Shown: positions 13,101 through 23,862, numbered from the stretch's first letter. The stretch is DNA of 64,000 nt from Tremella fuciformis (GCA_032768795.1 CP136492.1:1674001-1738000), one strand, 5' to 3'. Notes: a model not told the origin generated them from the sequence alone. A program made the numbers and translations.

Positions 13101-15450
13101 GATGCTCAGCCGCATTGTCACCGAGAGGGATTACAGTGCTCAGGAAGTCTGTCATCAGCTCTTTGGTCGACATATGATGTCTGCATCACGAGAGTTTGGC
13201 ACACTCTGCATACTGGAAAAGAGACAGAGACGCCTGAGGCAGAGGCAGGAAGATGAGGGACTGGACCAAGGTGTGGAGGAGCAAGACTGGCACGATGCCT
13301 ACTTGGCACGCCAGCCAGAGCATGAGGGCATCAGCCTGTACGAATGGTTTCAATTCTACCGGAAACAAGGTCGCAACGCCACTCGAAGGAAGCACCCAAA
13401 GATCATCATTCTCTGGCCGCTGTATTATCCATCAGACCCTCAGTCTGAGGATCACCAAAACTGGTGCCGGGCAAAGTTACTACTCCACCATCCTCATCGA
13501 CACCCTTCAGAGCTCAAGCTTGATGACGAATCCTGGACAGAAGCTTTTTCTCGCTGTACTGAGGACCACCCAGAGGGGCACCAAGACACATTGCCCAAGC
13601 GACCCATCCGTCAACAACAGGGTGACAATGAAAACGACAGTGACTCAGAGTTTTCTGAGGGTGAAGAAGTCAATGACCACGAGCTTGATGACTGGCAAGT
13701 TCTGGCTGGAATGGGCCCTCAGTTTGATGAAGATGGGTGGAATGGGCCACTGCTTGGAGCACGTGATATTGATACTTCCCACGATTGGGAAGCAGTGGGG
13801 AGGGAGTGGGGATCAGATGGTATAGGAGAGAGGGCAAGCTACTTAGAAACCGAACGCAAGAAGGTGAGCAGTGGCCTACAATCCACTGCATACTGTGAGC
13901 TGACCAAGCAGTCTCAGCCTTCTGTAGCTCGCAACACTGTCGATCCCCAACTACTCAACACCACACAGCGCCTCATCTTTGACAAGGTCTTGCGCCATGC
14001 CAACCGTCTGCTCTCTGGAGAGTCAGTCCCTCAAATACTCCTCAACATCGATGGGACAGCAGGAACAGGCAAATCCTTCCTCATTGACGCCATATCCCAA
14101 GCTCTTCAAGGGCTCCAATCTGGGCAGCACAACAATCTCGACTTCAGCACAAATCCCATTGTCCGCCGGCTTGCCCCCACGGGTGTGGCGGCATTCAACA
14201 TTGCTGGTTCAACATACCATGCTGCCCTTGGTCTTGGAGGCTCAATAGAGGAAAGTCATGACAAGCTTGGAGAGGGAAAGCTTGCCAGCCTCCAGGAAGA
14301 GTGGCATGGGACACGATACCTCATCATTGATGAGAAAAGCATGGTTGGAAGGGCGGCCTTGGGGAGAATCAACCTTGCTCTTGGTCAAATCTTTCCGTCG
14401 ACAGCGTACTTGCCCTTTGCCGGTCTGTCTGTCCTGCTCATTGGCGACTTTGGTCAACTGCCCCCTGTGGGAGACACTCCACTGTACAACACTGCACGCT
14501 CGACAAAAACCTCCTATCTAGGCAGGCTCAGCAACATTGGCCGAGATATCTACCTTGCTTTCACTGAGAGCGTTCAGCTTGATGCTGTTATGAGGCAGGA
14601 AGGCTCCGACCCTACCACCACTGCCTTCAAAGCAACCCTTGCTCGCCTGCACACCGGGACACCTCAACAGGAGGACTACACCCTTCTGTCCTCTCGCTTC
14701 TGGGGGAACCTTTCCCCGGCATCTCAGCAGGCCTTTCAAGATGCTGTATGTCTTTGTGCAACAAAGCAGAGTGTCTCCGAGATCAACCTACACACTTTGG
14801 CTCGCTCTGGACAGCCTGTACTGCGCTCTCTGGCTCAGCACACAGGGGTAGGAGCAGCCCAGGCTTCAGAGGAACAGGCACAGGGGCTTGCTCCTGCTGT
14901 CTTCCTCATGATTGGTGCTCAAGTCATGCTTTCTCGCAACCTCTGGATCGAGCAGGGATTGGTCAATGGCACCAGGGGCACAGTATATCAGATTGGGCTC
15001 TCACCATCTGAGCCTCCTCATCAATCTGTTCCTTCTGTGGTCATGGTCGCCTTCCCATCCTACACTGGACCAACACCCTGGCACACCACAGACAACATAC
15101 CACTGGTTCCCATTGTGCCCCATACAGCCAGATGGGAGACAACAAACGGGCAGCGGTGCTCTCGACGCCAGCTGCCACTGCAGCTTGCATTTGCTATCAC
15201 CATACACAAATCACAGGGTATGACGCTGGACAAGGCAGTGATTGATCTTGGTTCAGCCGACTTCTCAACGGGATTGACATTTGTGGCAATCTCAAGAGCA
15301 AGATCTCTGGAGGGCCTTGCTTTCAAGCCAGGCTTTGATTGGGCAAGATTGAACAGCTTGAACACAGAGAGTAGAAGGGGGGGAGTATCAGGACGTGTAT
15401 TGGCAGCAAGGGATGCGTCTAGACGTCAGATGCTTCAGATGACAGAATAA
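10125..15450 (+). CDS. Helitron Rep-helicase protein
   Basis: Transposase of the Helitron, about 1,740 residues in three exons. The start is uncertain; the ATG at 10125 is used, but the frame is open from 10029. The N-terminal third carries Cys pairs in zinc-ribbon style ([30 protein letters not shown]), as is usual in fungal Helitrons. One intron, without an in-frame stop, lies at about 11094-11139. Another after 11969 restores [11 protein letters not shown] across the gap. The Rep domain shows the HUH motif HVH (codons 12505-12513) and the paired tyrosines in YISKYASK (codons 12985 and 12997). A PIF1-like SF1 helicase follows, with Walker [10 protein letters not shown] (14050-14076), Walker B IIDEKSM and a C-terminal HKSQGMTLD block. 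All key residues are present, so the enzyme looks intact. Confidence 0.9.
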
Positions 15451-15581
15451 ATGTATAGAGAAAAAGATGAATGACAATGCATAGGTAGACTGAATAAAAG
15501 TTGATCAAGCATGACTCTGAGTGTTTGATGCATCAGCTGAATCTCAAGTTCATGGGGTGTATGCATGTCATTGTGCTCTCT

Positions 15582-16117
15582 CTAGCTACTAACACTACCT
15601 CTATCTGCCTCCATCTCCTGTCTGTAATCATCCCACACAGGATCATCAGCAGCAGGAGTTGGGGGATCTGACCAGGTAGGAGGCTCAGGGGTGGGGGGAG
15701 GAGTGAAGAGAGGAGTTCCAGGTGGGCTTTCTCCTCCTCTGAGTGTTCTCATCTTCCTCAGCCAATCCAGCATCCTACTTTTCCACAAGGGCAATCTGAA
15801 GGTCTGGGGATTGGTGACTGGACCATTGAAGCTACAAGTCAGCTTTGTGTCATGCCAAGAGAGAGCCTGACTCACAAGGACTTCACAACAGGTCTTTTGG
15901 GCACCCATGGCTTCTTCTCTCCATTGACTTTGCCTGACCCAGGAGGCAGGTAGGATTGTTGCTGGGGTGGGTGATAGGGAGAGTGTCTGACTGGCTGTGG
16001 GCGGCTTTGTTGAGAGCAGGAATGCTTGTGCTCATCATGAGGGTTGGGATGTCGCTTTTTTTGCTCTCTCTGGTGCTGCCTGAGTGCTTTTTTGAACAAA
16101 GCTGACTGGAAAGCCAT
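15582..16117 (-). CDS. Helitron accessory protein, unknown function
   Basis: A 163-residue protein on the opposite strand, convergent with the Rep-helicase gene, whose stop is 131 bases from this one. Exon 1 is 16117-15876 and exon 2 is 15831-15582. The 44-base intron has donor GTGAGT, branch GCTGAC and acceptor TTGTAG, and removing it makes one continuous frame (242 + 250 bases, 164 codons with stop). The protein is basic at first (FKKALRQHQREQKKRH), then Pro/Gln-rich, has a conserved-looking core (RLPLWKSRMLDWLRKM), and ends with Pro/Thr- and acidic-rich residues. I recognise no domain. A textbook intron in a compact coding unit argues for a real gene, but its promoter would lie at or beyond the element border. 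It could have been captured from a host. Confidence 0.6.
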
Positions 16118-16142
16118 TCTGATGTAGATGTACAGATGAGAG

Positions 16143-17297
16143 ATGAAAAGTCCAAAATTTTCCGGAGTCAGAGCTACGCCCCATCGGCGACGCGCCACCG
16201 CCGATTTACCTAGTTTCGGGTCCCGTTCATTGAGCGCATTCGCCTCCTCTCCATCTCGTCCATCAGGCTTATCGACATCCATTGGCCCGAAACCGCCCAC
16301 GGCACTGCAATTACGCCCTTCGTCAGCTGTACACTCACCACTTCGTCCCCCTGTTACCGCTGGCCCCGCAGGCTTCTCCAACTCGTTCTCTCACTCCGCT
16401 CTCACACCGGGAGATAGACCCGCACCGTTGTCCGCGTCGTTTGCCGACACTGCAACAGCGCGTAGAAACATATGGGCTCCATCTCCATCCGACAATGGTC
16501 CGGGTCATGCGGATGACCTGATTTCGCCCGCTCGAAGGGCCATTCCGCCTCCTCGCGCCGTCCCCCGACATATGCGACGTTTGAACGGGGATGGTGACGA
16601 CGAAGAGCATGGCGAGGACCTGCTACCATCGTCACTTGAAGACCTCATGACCCCTTCCGAGCTGGCCCGCCGTAAGACAAGACGAGACTCGCATGGATCA
16701 TTCGGCGCTTCCTCGCCCAGCTTCCAGCCCTTTTTTTCTGCCGAGCGCCTTGCCCAATCTGCGGGTGCAACGATGGATCCCGGTTTCCTCCGCAGTCTAT
16801 GGTCGGACACGGGCGCCGATGCGCGCCGTACACCCATCTCCCCTGGTGCTATCAGTCCCGAGCACCGTGCGGTCGGTTTCAACTTTGGCCCCGCCACCGC
16901 ACAGCCCAGTCAGCGTCAATCCCTGCTCACGCAGCAACGTAACCCCACCAGTCCACAGCGATTCATCCGGGACCCGACCTCTCCTCACGCAGAACGGATG
17001 GAAGGCCCGTACCTCCGCCATCCGCCCTTGCCGTCCAGCCCTTCGGCCAAGGCGTTGCAAGAACATGCTCCAGGGCAGAGTCTGCCTGGAGGACTCGCAG
17101 GCGCCCTCTCAAGGTTACACATGACTTCGCCGATAGGGCAACCCCCAGCCAACACCTCATACCCTGTTGGCCGAGAGTTCAACGGCGACGACGAGCTCAC
17201 GCCTCCTGGCAATACAGTGCCTCTGCCTTCATCGGGCTCCGGGACGGTCAGGGGTAAGGAAGATCAGGAGGAGGGTTTGTTCACCATGGACGGATGA
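16143..17297 (+). pseudogene. CCCH zinc-finger protein, 3' part of the split gene
   Basis: A 384-codon frame, Ser/Pro/Arg-rich and disordered, with the block DLLPSSLEDLMTPSELARR, which I associate with the C-terminal half of basidiomycete Lee1/Cps3-like proteins. It begins immediately right of the Helitron and has no zinc finger of its own. The ATG at 16143 may be fortuitous; codons left of it meet a stop after two residues. Composition matches the 5' part at 8749-9717 and not the Helitron genes. It would be expressed only if the Helitron were spliced out as a giant intron (a donor-like GTAAGT is at 9718) or from a new promoter in the element. Confidence 0.7.
16151..16165 (+). repeat. Border motif copy 3 at the right edge
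   Basis: TCCAAAATTTTCCGG, matching the distal half of the left-border motifs apart from a four-base TAAA insertion in those copies. It lies in the first codons of the resumed host frame, so it is either target sequence or the right end of the element. Confidence 0.45.
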
Positions 17298-17873
17298 GGC
17301 AGGGTCGAAGGTATGACATGTACGATACAACAACAACAAAAAGCCGAGTCTTCGAGGCGTTGGTGGAGGAAGTGCAGGGACCGCTGGACGCCATGAGACA
17401 GTTGCAGGATTGGAGATCTCTTGTAGAATACTTACACGCCGTCGCAGAGAAGATGCATTGCCAGTTGAAGTTTACGAATTTCGGATCTCGGCAGCTTCGG
17501 ACGAAATGCTGGGAGGGGACGTGGTCGCTGTTTCAGGTGGTTTCATACCTTCACGTCCTGCTATTGTTCTTTCTGTCCTCAGGATTGAGTGTCCCAAGCC
17601 ACGAAGCCACGATGACCTGTAGGGTATGCTTGGGGCGTGCTGACTCTGACTTGCGATTGAAACGCTTGACGTCGTCCTCGACACAGGTCGTGTAGTGTAC
17701 TGATGGTACCTGTTACAGAGCAACGCTAGGTCGCTCCGCACTGATCAACTCGACACACCGAAGAATCAAGAAACAACAAGCGCATCCAAGCCTCTCTGAC
17801 ACGGAGGAGCACTGCTCTCCAGCCCCGCGGGCCTCGGCCTCGAGGTCGAGGTCGATCCCGAGGGGGAGGCGAG
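17298..17873. other. Intergenic region, CCCH gene to carboxylesterase
   Basis: 576 bases holding the 3' end of the CCCH gene and the promoter of the esterase. A 133-codon frame starts at 17294, overlapping the previous stop. Its first half looks fairly protein-like (ALVEEVQGPLDAMRQL) but I recognise no family and no convincing start context. An unannotated small gene cannot be excluded. Confidence 0.4.
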
Positions 17874-20076
17874 ATGCAGGATGATCGACTGGACGTTGCA
17901 GGCGATACGAGCGACGCCCACCCTCTTCTCCCCGTCCACTCTTCGTCGCCGCCCGACCGCTCTTCATGTTCACGTTCAGCTTCCGGCGCTAGCTCGACGT
18001 TCCCCGTCTACTCGGATCCCTTTCGTCGATCTCCCAACCGACATCGTCTTTCGCCTTGCACCCACTCGACCGTCGGTGCTGCCTGCACCATCATGCTCCT
18101 TGCTCTCCTTCTCCTCTCCCTCGCTGTGCTCGGCCACAGTGTCGCTTTTCCATGGACTGACCGCCGGGCGTCGGGCTCGTGCACCGTCACTGTGGCCGGC
18201 ACGACCGTGCAAGGGACGACGACGGTCGCTGGTGCATGCCGCTATGTCGTCAAGTACGGCCAGGCCACCCGATGGGGCGTGTCCACCTCGCCAACCGCCC
18301 TCACGTGAGTTGACCCTCTGTCCCAGGAGAATGAGCTGAGTGGTAGCGTGAGCAGCGGCATGCCTCCTGCCTGTCCGCAGGATAGCAGTGTGTACGTCGG
18401 GTCTGCGGGGCAGAGCGAGGATTGCCTGTACGCGGTCGTATATGCCCCGCTGGCGGCGTCCAAGCTGCCCGTATTTGTGTGGTCAGCTACCGACAACTCC
18501 GAGAGTAGTCGTAGCTGACGAGCAGGGTACATGGCGGCTCGTTCACCCAAGGATCTGCCTCCCAGCCGGGTCTGGACGCCTCGCTGCTGGCTATCAAGAG
18601 TAACATGGTCGTTGTGGTTCTGCAATACAGGTGGGCACAGCGTGACCTCCTGTACACTGCGCTGAAGTATAGACTGGGTGTACTGGGCTTCCTTCCTCCC
18701 ACAGAGGTCTCCACTGCGGCCGACCCGAACCTCGGACTGCAGGATGTCGTGTTGGCCCTCGGCGCGGTGAACAAGTATGCCTCCTACCTCGGCGGAGACA
18801 GCTCCAAGGTCACCATCGGCGGACAGAGCTCCGGCGCTACGCTGATCAGAGGTACGTATAGCTAATTCGGTAGTATGACCAGCTGACAAGCAGCACTATG
18901 GGGTACGCCTTCTGCAAAAGGCTTGTTCCGAGCCGCGATTCTCCAGTCAGACCCCATGGTCAGCTGCCGAGTGCTCGGATCGCTCGTAAGCTGACTCTCC
19001 AGTCTTATGGCTTCGCCCCGCCCAACGTCACTGCGGCACTCATCACTGCCTTTTACTCCATGTCGCCCATGAGCGCATGCACGACGATCGACTGCCTGAA
19101 CAAGATCTCGGCGTCCGACTTGATCAAGGGCCAGGATCAGCTTGTCACCACTGCGCCCTTCACCATCCGAGGTGTCCCCTTCTCGCTCGGTCAGCTAGAC
19201 GTCAGTGGAGACGGTGCTGCAGCTGACGCGCAGCCATTCGGCCGACGTATGGCACACCTACCCTCTCTGTCGACCCGACCGTCCAGCTCTTCTCGAACAC
19301 CCCTTCCCTCACTTATCAGCCCACGAGCCTGCCGGTTCTCCTCACGACCGTGCGCAACGAGTCCGGTGCCGCCACGGATCAGCTGTTCCCCTCGCCCGTC
19401 TCGATAGACAACACGTCCTACCTGACGACCATGTCCGAGCTCATCGGGCAAGACCGCGCGCAGAGTATCGCCGGCAGCACGTACTATGCTCTCAAAGGCA
19501 GCGGGTACGGCTCCGACGGGGACACGTTCCGCGAGACGTTCGAGCACGCAGTGACGGACGGGATCTGGCGCTGTGCCAACCGGTTTGTGGCGCAGCAGTG
19601 GGCGGCCCAGGGCGGGAATGTGTGGGTAGGCGAGTGGCACCAGGGCGTGTCGTACCCCGACAACACGGCGGGTTACTGCCAGAAAGCCGGCGTGGTATGC
19701 CACGAGGTGGGCGATCTCAAATCGATCAAGTGTATGTGCTAATGAGCAGGACGACATCTTCCCCACCTTCCAGAACTCGACAGCATCATCCACGCTGGCG
19801 CTCGAATCGACCGTGCTCGACGCATGGGTCAACTTCATCTACAACCAGAACCCCAATACCTCCAGCCGGCATCGACGGTGGCCGCGCTGGCTGTGGTCGT
19901 GGTGCTGGTGGAAGAGAGACGCGGAGCAGTGGCCGCAGTACGGATCGGGCTCGACGTCGCAAGGGACGGAAAGCACGGCGCAGATCAAGTCGATTGGCGG
20001 GGACACCGTTGCGGCGTGTCCGCCGGACGGGTTCTGGGGTTCGACAGTCAAGTTTGACTGGCAGCTGTACGGCTAG
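17874..20076 (+). CDS. Type B carboxylesterase/lipase, membrane-anchored
   Basis: Alpha/beta-hydrolase of the carboxylesterase type B family. A 70-residue Ser-rich N terminus precedes one hydrophobic helix (IMLLALLLLSLAVLG), so the protein is probably a type II membrane protein or is cleaved there for secretion. Family marks: SEDCLYAVVYAP, the oxyanion block VHGGSF, the nucleophile elbow GQSSGA (the family usually has GESAGA) and NPNLGLQD-like residues. A WHQG motif supplies a likely catalytic His. Several introns of 40-60 bases split the gene, with donors at about 18305, 18482, 18633, 18852 and 18957, one near 19244, and one after 19708. Close to the C terminus the frame reads through an unusual Trp/Arg-rich run (about 19865-19920) that may be an unspliced 37-base intron. 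Substrate unknown. Confidence 0.85.
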
Positions 20077-20219
20077 CCGAGGCTGCATCAAGATCACTCA
20101 AAGGAGAAGAGAGGATGGACACTGTTTGAAGTCAAGTTCTTGGTCAGTTACATTACAAGCGTTCCGGGCCTTGTGTACTGTGTACATATCATAGGGCGAT
20201 GCATGGGTCTTAGTGTATA

Positions 20220-23197
20220 TCAAATAGGGTGGTCCGCGCGCCAACGACGGACCGCATCGATTGGCTTTCCCGAGGCGATCCACCAGGGGAACACGACCTC
20301 CTCAACCATCTGACCATACAGCGCATGGGCAATGTCCACATTGACCATATTGCCAAGCTGCCTGTCTTGCTATTACAGGTTAGCAGGACTCACAGCCACT
20401 TTGCGTCACCCACCTCGGCTACCGTACCATGTAGGTCGTAAGAGTCAGGGACACCTTGTATGCGTTTCCGCTCAGCAACCGTAAACGTCCTTCGTTGCTC
20501 CTCATCAGCGCTCAACCCGATCAGAAAGACGCAAGGCCGACATTCCAGTGGATCGGGCCAGTGTACTTGCCGCCCGTCGCGGACTCCGTGAGCAGCGTGA
20601 AGAACCCGCCTCTCGGGTCGGTCATGCGTCTCGTACCAGGTTCAGAGCCCTTACGGCCCGCATACTCCGTGGCAGAGTATATGCTGCCATGAGCCACCTC
20701 ACCAGACAGGACAGGAAAGCGAGAGACGCACATGTCCAGCTCGCGCAGGGTCCGTGAGGGCGTATAGTGCCCTTTTAGCATACGTGCTTCGCCCCGCTTC
20801 TGGCGCTGATACTCGCTCTGCGGCCCAGAGGCGTATGGTACCGGCTGGAGATAGCCAACAGCCCCACTTATACCGACTGATCGGAAGGTTTCTATTCCGT
20901 GGCGCGCGCGGACAGCAGGGCTCGGAGGTCAGCTCTAAACACGACTTGTTCGCTTACTGCTCCAGCTCGAACTCTGCCGCGTCAGACCTGATGTAAAGCA
21001 GGCTGAGAGACTTACCGGGCAGGTCAGAGATCGCCTCTTGCGCCGTCACCGCTGCTAGCGGCCCCGAGCCCGGTGCGCCGTTCCCGACGTAGAACCCAGG
21101 ATGGGGCTCGTCCTCGACAGAGAAGACGCTAGCTTGCACCCGGGGATTCGCGTGCGTAGGCTGCGGAAAATGAGGGAGCTGCACACCCTGTCGTGCAGCA
21201 AGGATGAATAGCCTCAATCTGTTCTGGGGACTGCCGTACGCCCGACAGTCGAGCAGTGCTACTCGGCACTGGTAGCTGTTGTCAGCCTGGCACCATCCGG
21301 CGAAGAGAGGCTTGCTTCATTCCCAGCAGGCGGCGAACAGCTTCGCGCGCAAAGTTTCTTGTCTCACGCTCGTCCATGTCGTCCGCCTCCGAGATGTCTG
21401 AACGATCTTGTTTCATCCCAGGAACATTCTCGAGCAAGAAGATGGGCGGGTGAAAGTGCTCGACCGCCTCAAGTGCCGTGTAGACTTGCATAGCCCCTTC
21501 GTCTTCCGCTTTGCGGTGCATGTTTGCCCCGGAGTGGTTCTGGCTTGACGGAGTCAGCAGACCTGCCCAAGAAGGCATGCATACTCACCATGGCGGACAC
21601 GCCGTAAGACAGAAACTCGATCCTGGGATCGGCACGCCCAGCTCAGCCGACCGGGGGTTGGTTCGAGCCTGCAGCAGGAAGTCCTCTACTTTCATCGGAA
21701 ACACCTTCATTCTGGCGTTGGCCGCCTTGTTCTGTCTGAAAACATCAGCAGGGCAAGAGGAGGCGCAGCCTACCTCAGTGTCTCGCAGCACACTCTGTCC
21801 ACCTCGACACACGCCCTGATGTCCAGCAGACCAGTGGCACCAAGGACGCTGCCGCCGCCACCTGAGTACAGGTCCATGGCCGGCATTTTCCCCTGCGACA
21901 GCATGGCATATTCGTCTCGGCGTCTAGACCTCCAAGCGAGGAGACAAGTCTCGCAGCGATGCTCCAAGATGTCGGGGTCATCGCAGACGAATGCGCCCTT
22001 CTCGTCGCTGAGATCATCGCTCGACGAAACGACGATTGCCTTGCCCGTAATCCGGGCAAAAGCAACCAGCTTGGTCCCCTCTTCTCCCGTTACAAGGTAA
22101 CGCTAAAGAGAAATTAGTAAGGCGAGGTCCTGCTGAACTGACATACCGGATCAGCATTGGATACCCTTTCGAGCATTTTCACTGCTAGCTCGTTCTCCTT
22201 TGCATTGCCGAACGCCCGCAAAAGTGCAGGCAGCCGTACGACCTGCCCTACCATCCAGGCTTTGCCTGCAATTTCCTCATCGATATAGACGAGATCGCCC
22301 GCGTGTATTGGGAGTCCAAGCCAGCAGACGCCCCCACGGAGCAGCGAAACGGTCTGGCGTGCTTTTCTCAGCGTCTTGGAGGCACACGAGTCGCACTCGA
22401 CATCTAGACGCGGTGATCGCCAGCCGCTGTCAGATTCCTCGTAGACGAATCTGCTGTGAGCATCTCGGTGGAGTTCACGCCCGGACTGACCGGTAGAAAG
22501 ACGCAATTCCAAGAGGCTGGTTCCGACCGTTGACATGCATACAGGCCAGCCGAGAGACCAGATCGCACAATCGAACGTCCTCGCATTGACAATCGTCAAG
22601 GAACAGCTCTCCTTCTGCTCCGACGACCGATTCCCTTAGTCGCTGAATATGCGCAGAGTTCTTCGCGGTACTTGAGGAGTCGACAGGGCGCACAGACTGC
22701 AGGCGGCGAATGACGCCCTTGATCTGAGAGCTCGGGGCATGCTGCCCAGCCTGGAAGACGACAGCATCTCCTACCTATCTCGTCAGCCACCGCACCAAAT
22801 GAGGGCATTCGAAGACCTTGTACTCTTCACCATCGACGCGGACCCCGTGGTACGTTACCACCAAGCAGTCTTTGCGCCTCCCTCCGATGTTCAGCTTGGA
22901 CTTGGTAGTTTTGAATGGCAGGCCGAGGAACTTGATCTTGCGAGGCCATCTGCGCTCTTCCAGGATCTGTGATAAGGCGCGTTCCCATAGGTCTGCAAAG
23001 ACCTTACCTCAATATCTTGATTCGGCCCCATATCGCGTCGATAGCCGCGTCGCTGCTAGGCAGTGCTCGCAGTGAGATCGGAGGTTCAGATGGAGCCTGA
23101 CATCAGAATTCTCCTCTCTCGTGCTCATGAGGGCAGCTCTGGTAGGGAGAGCGTCATCAGCATTCAGTAGGGCGTTGCCTGGCAACGAGGTCGTCAT
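20220..23197 (-). CDS. Cytosine-5 DNA methyltransferase with BAH-like domains (DnmtX/DNMT1-like)
   Basis: DNA (cytosine-5) methyltransferase; it transfers methyl groups from SAM to cytosine. From the ATG at 23197, spliced reading gives a short N terminus and two BAH-like regions (GVRVDGEEYKVGDAVVF; HAGDLVYIDEEIAGKAWMVG). The catalytic domain carries motif I DLYSGGGGSVLGA, motif IV ACPPCQNHSG, motif VI LLENVPGM, motif VIII YGSPQNRLRLF and motif X FTVAERKRIQGVPDSY, with the ending GNMVNVDIAHAL. The motif IV cysteine codon is split by the intron at 21544-21588. The intron at 21276-21315 appears to be GC-AG type; removing it restores YQCRVALLDCRAYG. BAH plus DNMT without a visible SNF2 helicase fits DNMT1-like enzymes or the DnmtX class described in Cryptococcus relatives, rather than Dnmt5. 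De novo versus maintenance activity cannot be read from sequence. An in-frame ATG at 23281 is an alternative start. Confidence 0.88.
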
Positions 23198-23457
23198 GTC
23201 ACTTCGCGATTCCCGTCCGATGCGAGGGCCACGGCCTTCGGTCCCTTCGCCGCAGGCCTGTCTGCGGACCGCCGCCTGCATCTGTTGAAGCGCATGACCG
23301 ACAAACAGTGTGCAAAATGATGAGACGAAAAGATAACAGCAGAAGATGTACAGTAGCTAGCTGATCGGCCCGGTCGATCCCGTCCGACGTCATCGTCGCC
23401 GCCGAGATGAGATATGCAGATTTGGCTGCAAGTTGATTTTGACAGTCGATCATCGCA

Positions 23458-23862
23458 ATGTCCAAGGCTGCACCCGACAAGCAGCCCCTTCTCCCCACTC
23501 ATGTGAACCACTCTTCCTCGCATCGCCTGTCAACGACCAGGGTCTCGTTCCCGTCATCTTCGACTACAGCGCTGGCCAGGGATTCCAATGAGCCTTCCTC
23601 CGAGCCCAACAAGCCGGCGGCAAAGTCTGGATCACAAGTGGGACTCCTGGGTGCAGAATCGCAGAAACCAGGTATCCCCAAGGCGACATGGGAGTTTGTA
23701 TGGTCGTGCGTCGCCCTGTCACACCGATGACTGGAATGCAAGCTCACTAGCAGCGAGACGAAATGTTATGGCTCTTACATTTTACCGGTCGTGGCCGTGT
23801 TCGGCGTCTTGGTCATTGGGATCAGCCTGATCGTCGTGGGCAAGAAGCAAGACTGGTTCTGA
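23458..23862 (+). CDS. Small C-terminally anchored membrane protein
   Basis: About 117 residues in two exons. The first codes a Ser/Thr/Pro-rich cytosolic-looking region ending GIPKATWEFV. A roughly 50-base intron (donor near 23703, acceptor AGCAG at about 23752) joins it to CETKCYGSY and then a single hydrophobic helix (ILPVVAVFGVLVIGISLIVV) with the tail GKKQDWF. The layout suggests a tail-anchored or single-pass membrane protein. I do not recognise the family. It is divergent from the methyltransferase gene, with 260 bases between the starts, so the two probably share a promoter region. Confidence 0.6.

Larger units (their letters stand above)
9718..16142 (+). mobile_element. Helitron (autonomous rolling-circle transposon)
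   Basis: About 6.4 kb of sequence separates the two halves of the CCCH gene. It holds a complete-looking Rep-helicase gene on the plus strand and a small two-exon gene on the minus strand. Rolling-circle transposition is implied by the HUH/Y2 nuclease fused to a PIF1-like helicase. The exact ends are not resolved: no unambiguous 5' TC / 3' CTRR pair with a terminal hairpin was found. A CTGA followed by T at about 16119-16123 is possible but falls at the accessory gene start. Related short motifs occur near both borders (9722-9749, 9845-9872, 16151-16165). The coordinates given are the outer limits set by the host reading frames. The open frames show no obvious decay, which suggests a recent arrival. 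Confidence 0.85.

Noticed and set aside
16118..16123. CTGA|T as the Helitron 3' terminus
   Set aside because: Matches CTRR followed by T, but no hairpin is clear just upstream and it falls at the accessory gene start codon, so it was not used as the boundary.
17294..17695. 133-codon frame after the CCCH gene
   Set aside because: Start overlaps the previous stop and no family is recognised; more likely 3' UTR and promoter sequence. Mentioned in the intergenic entry because it cannot be fully excluded.
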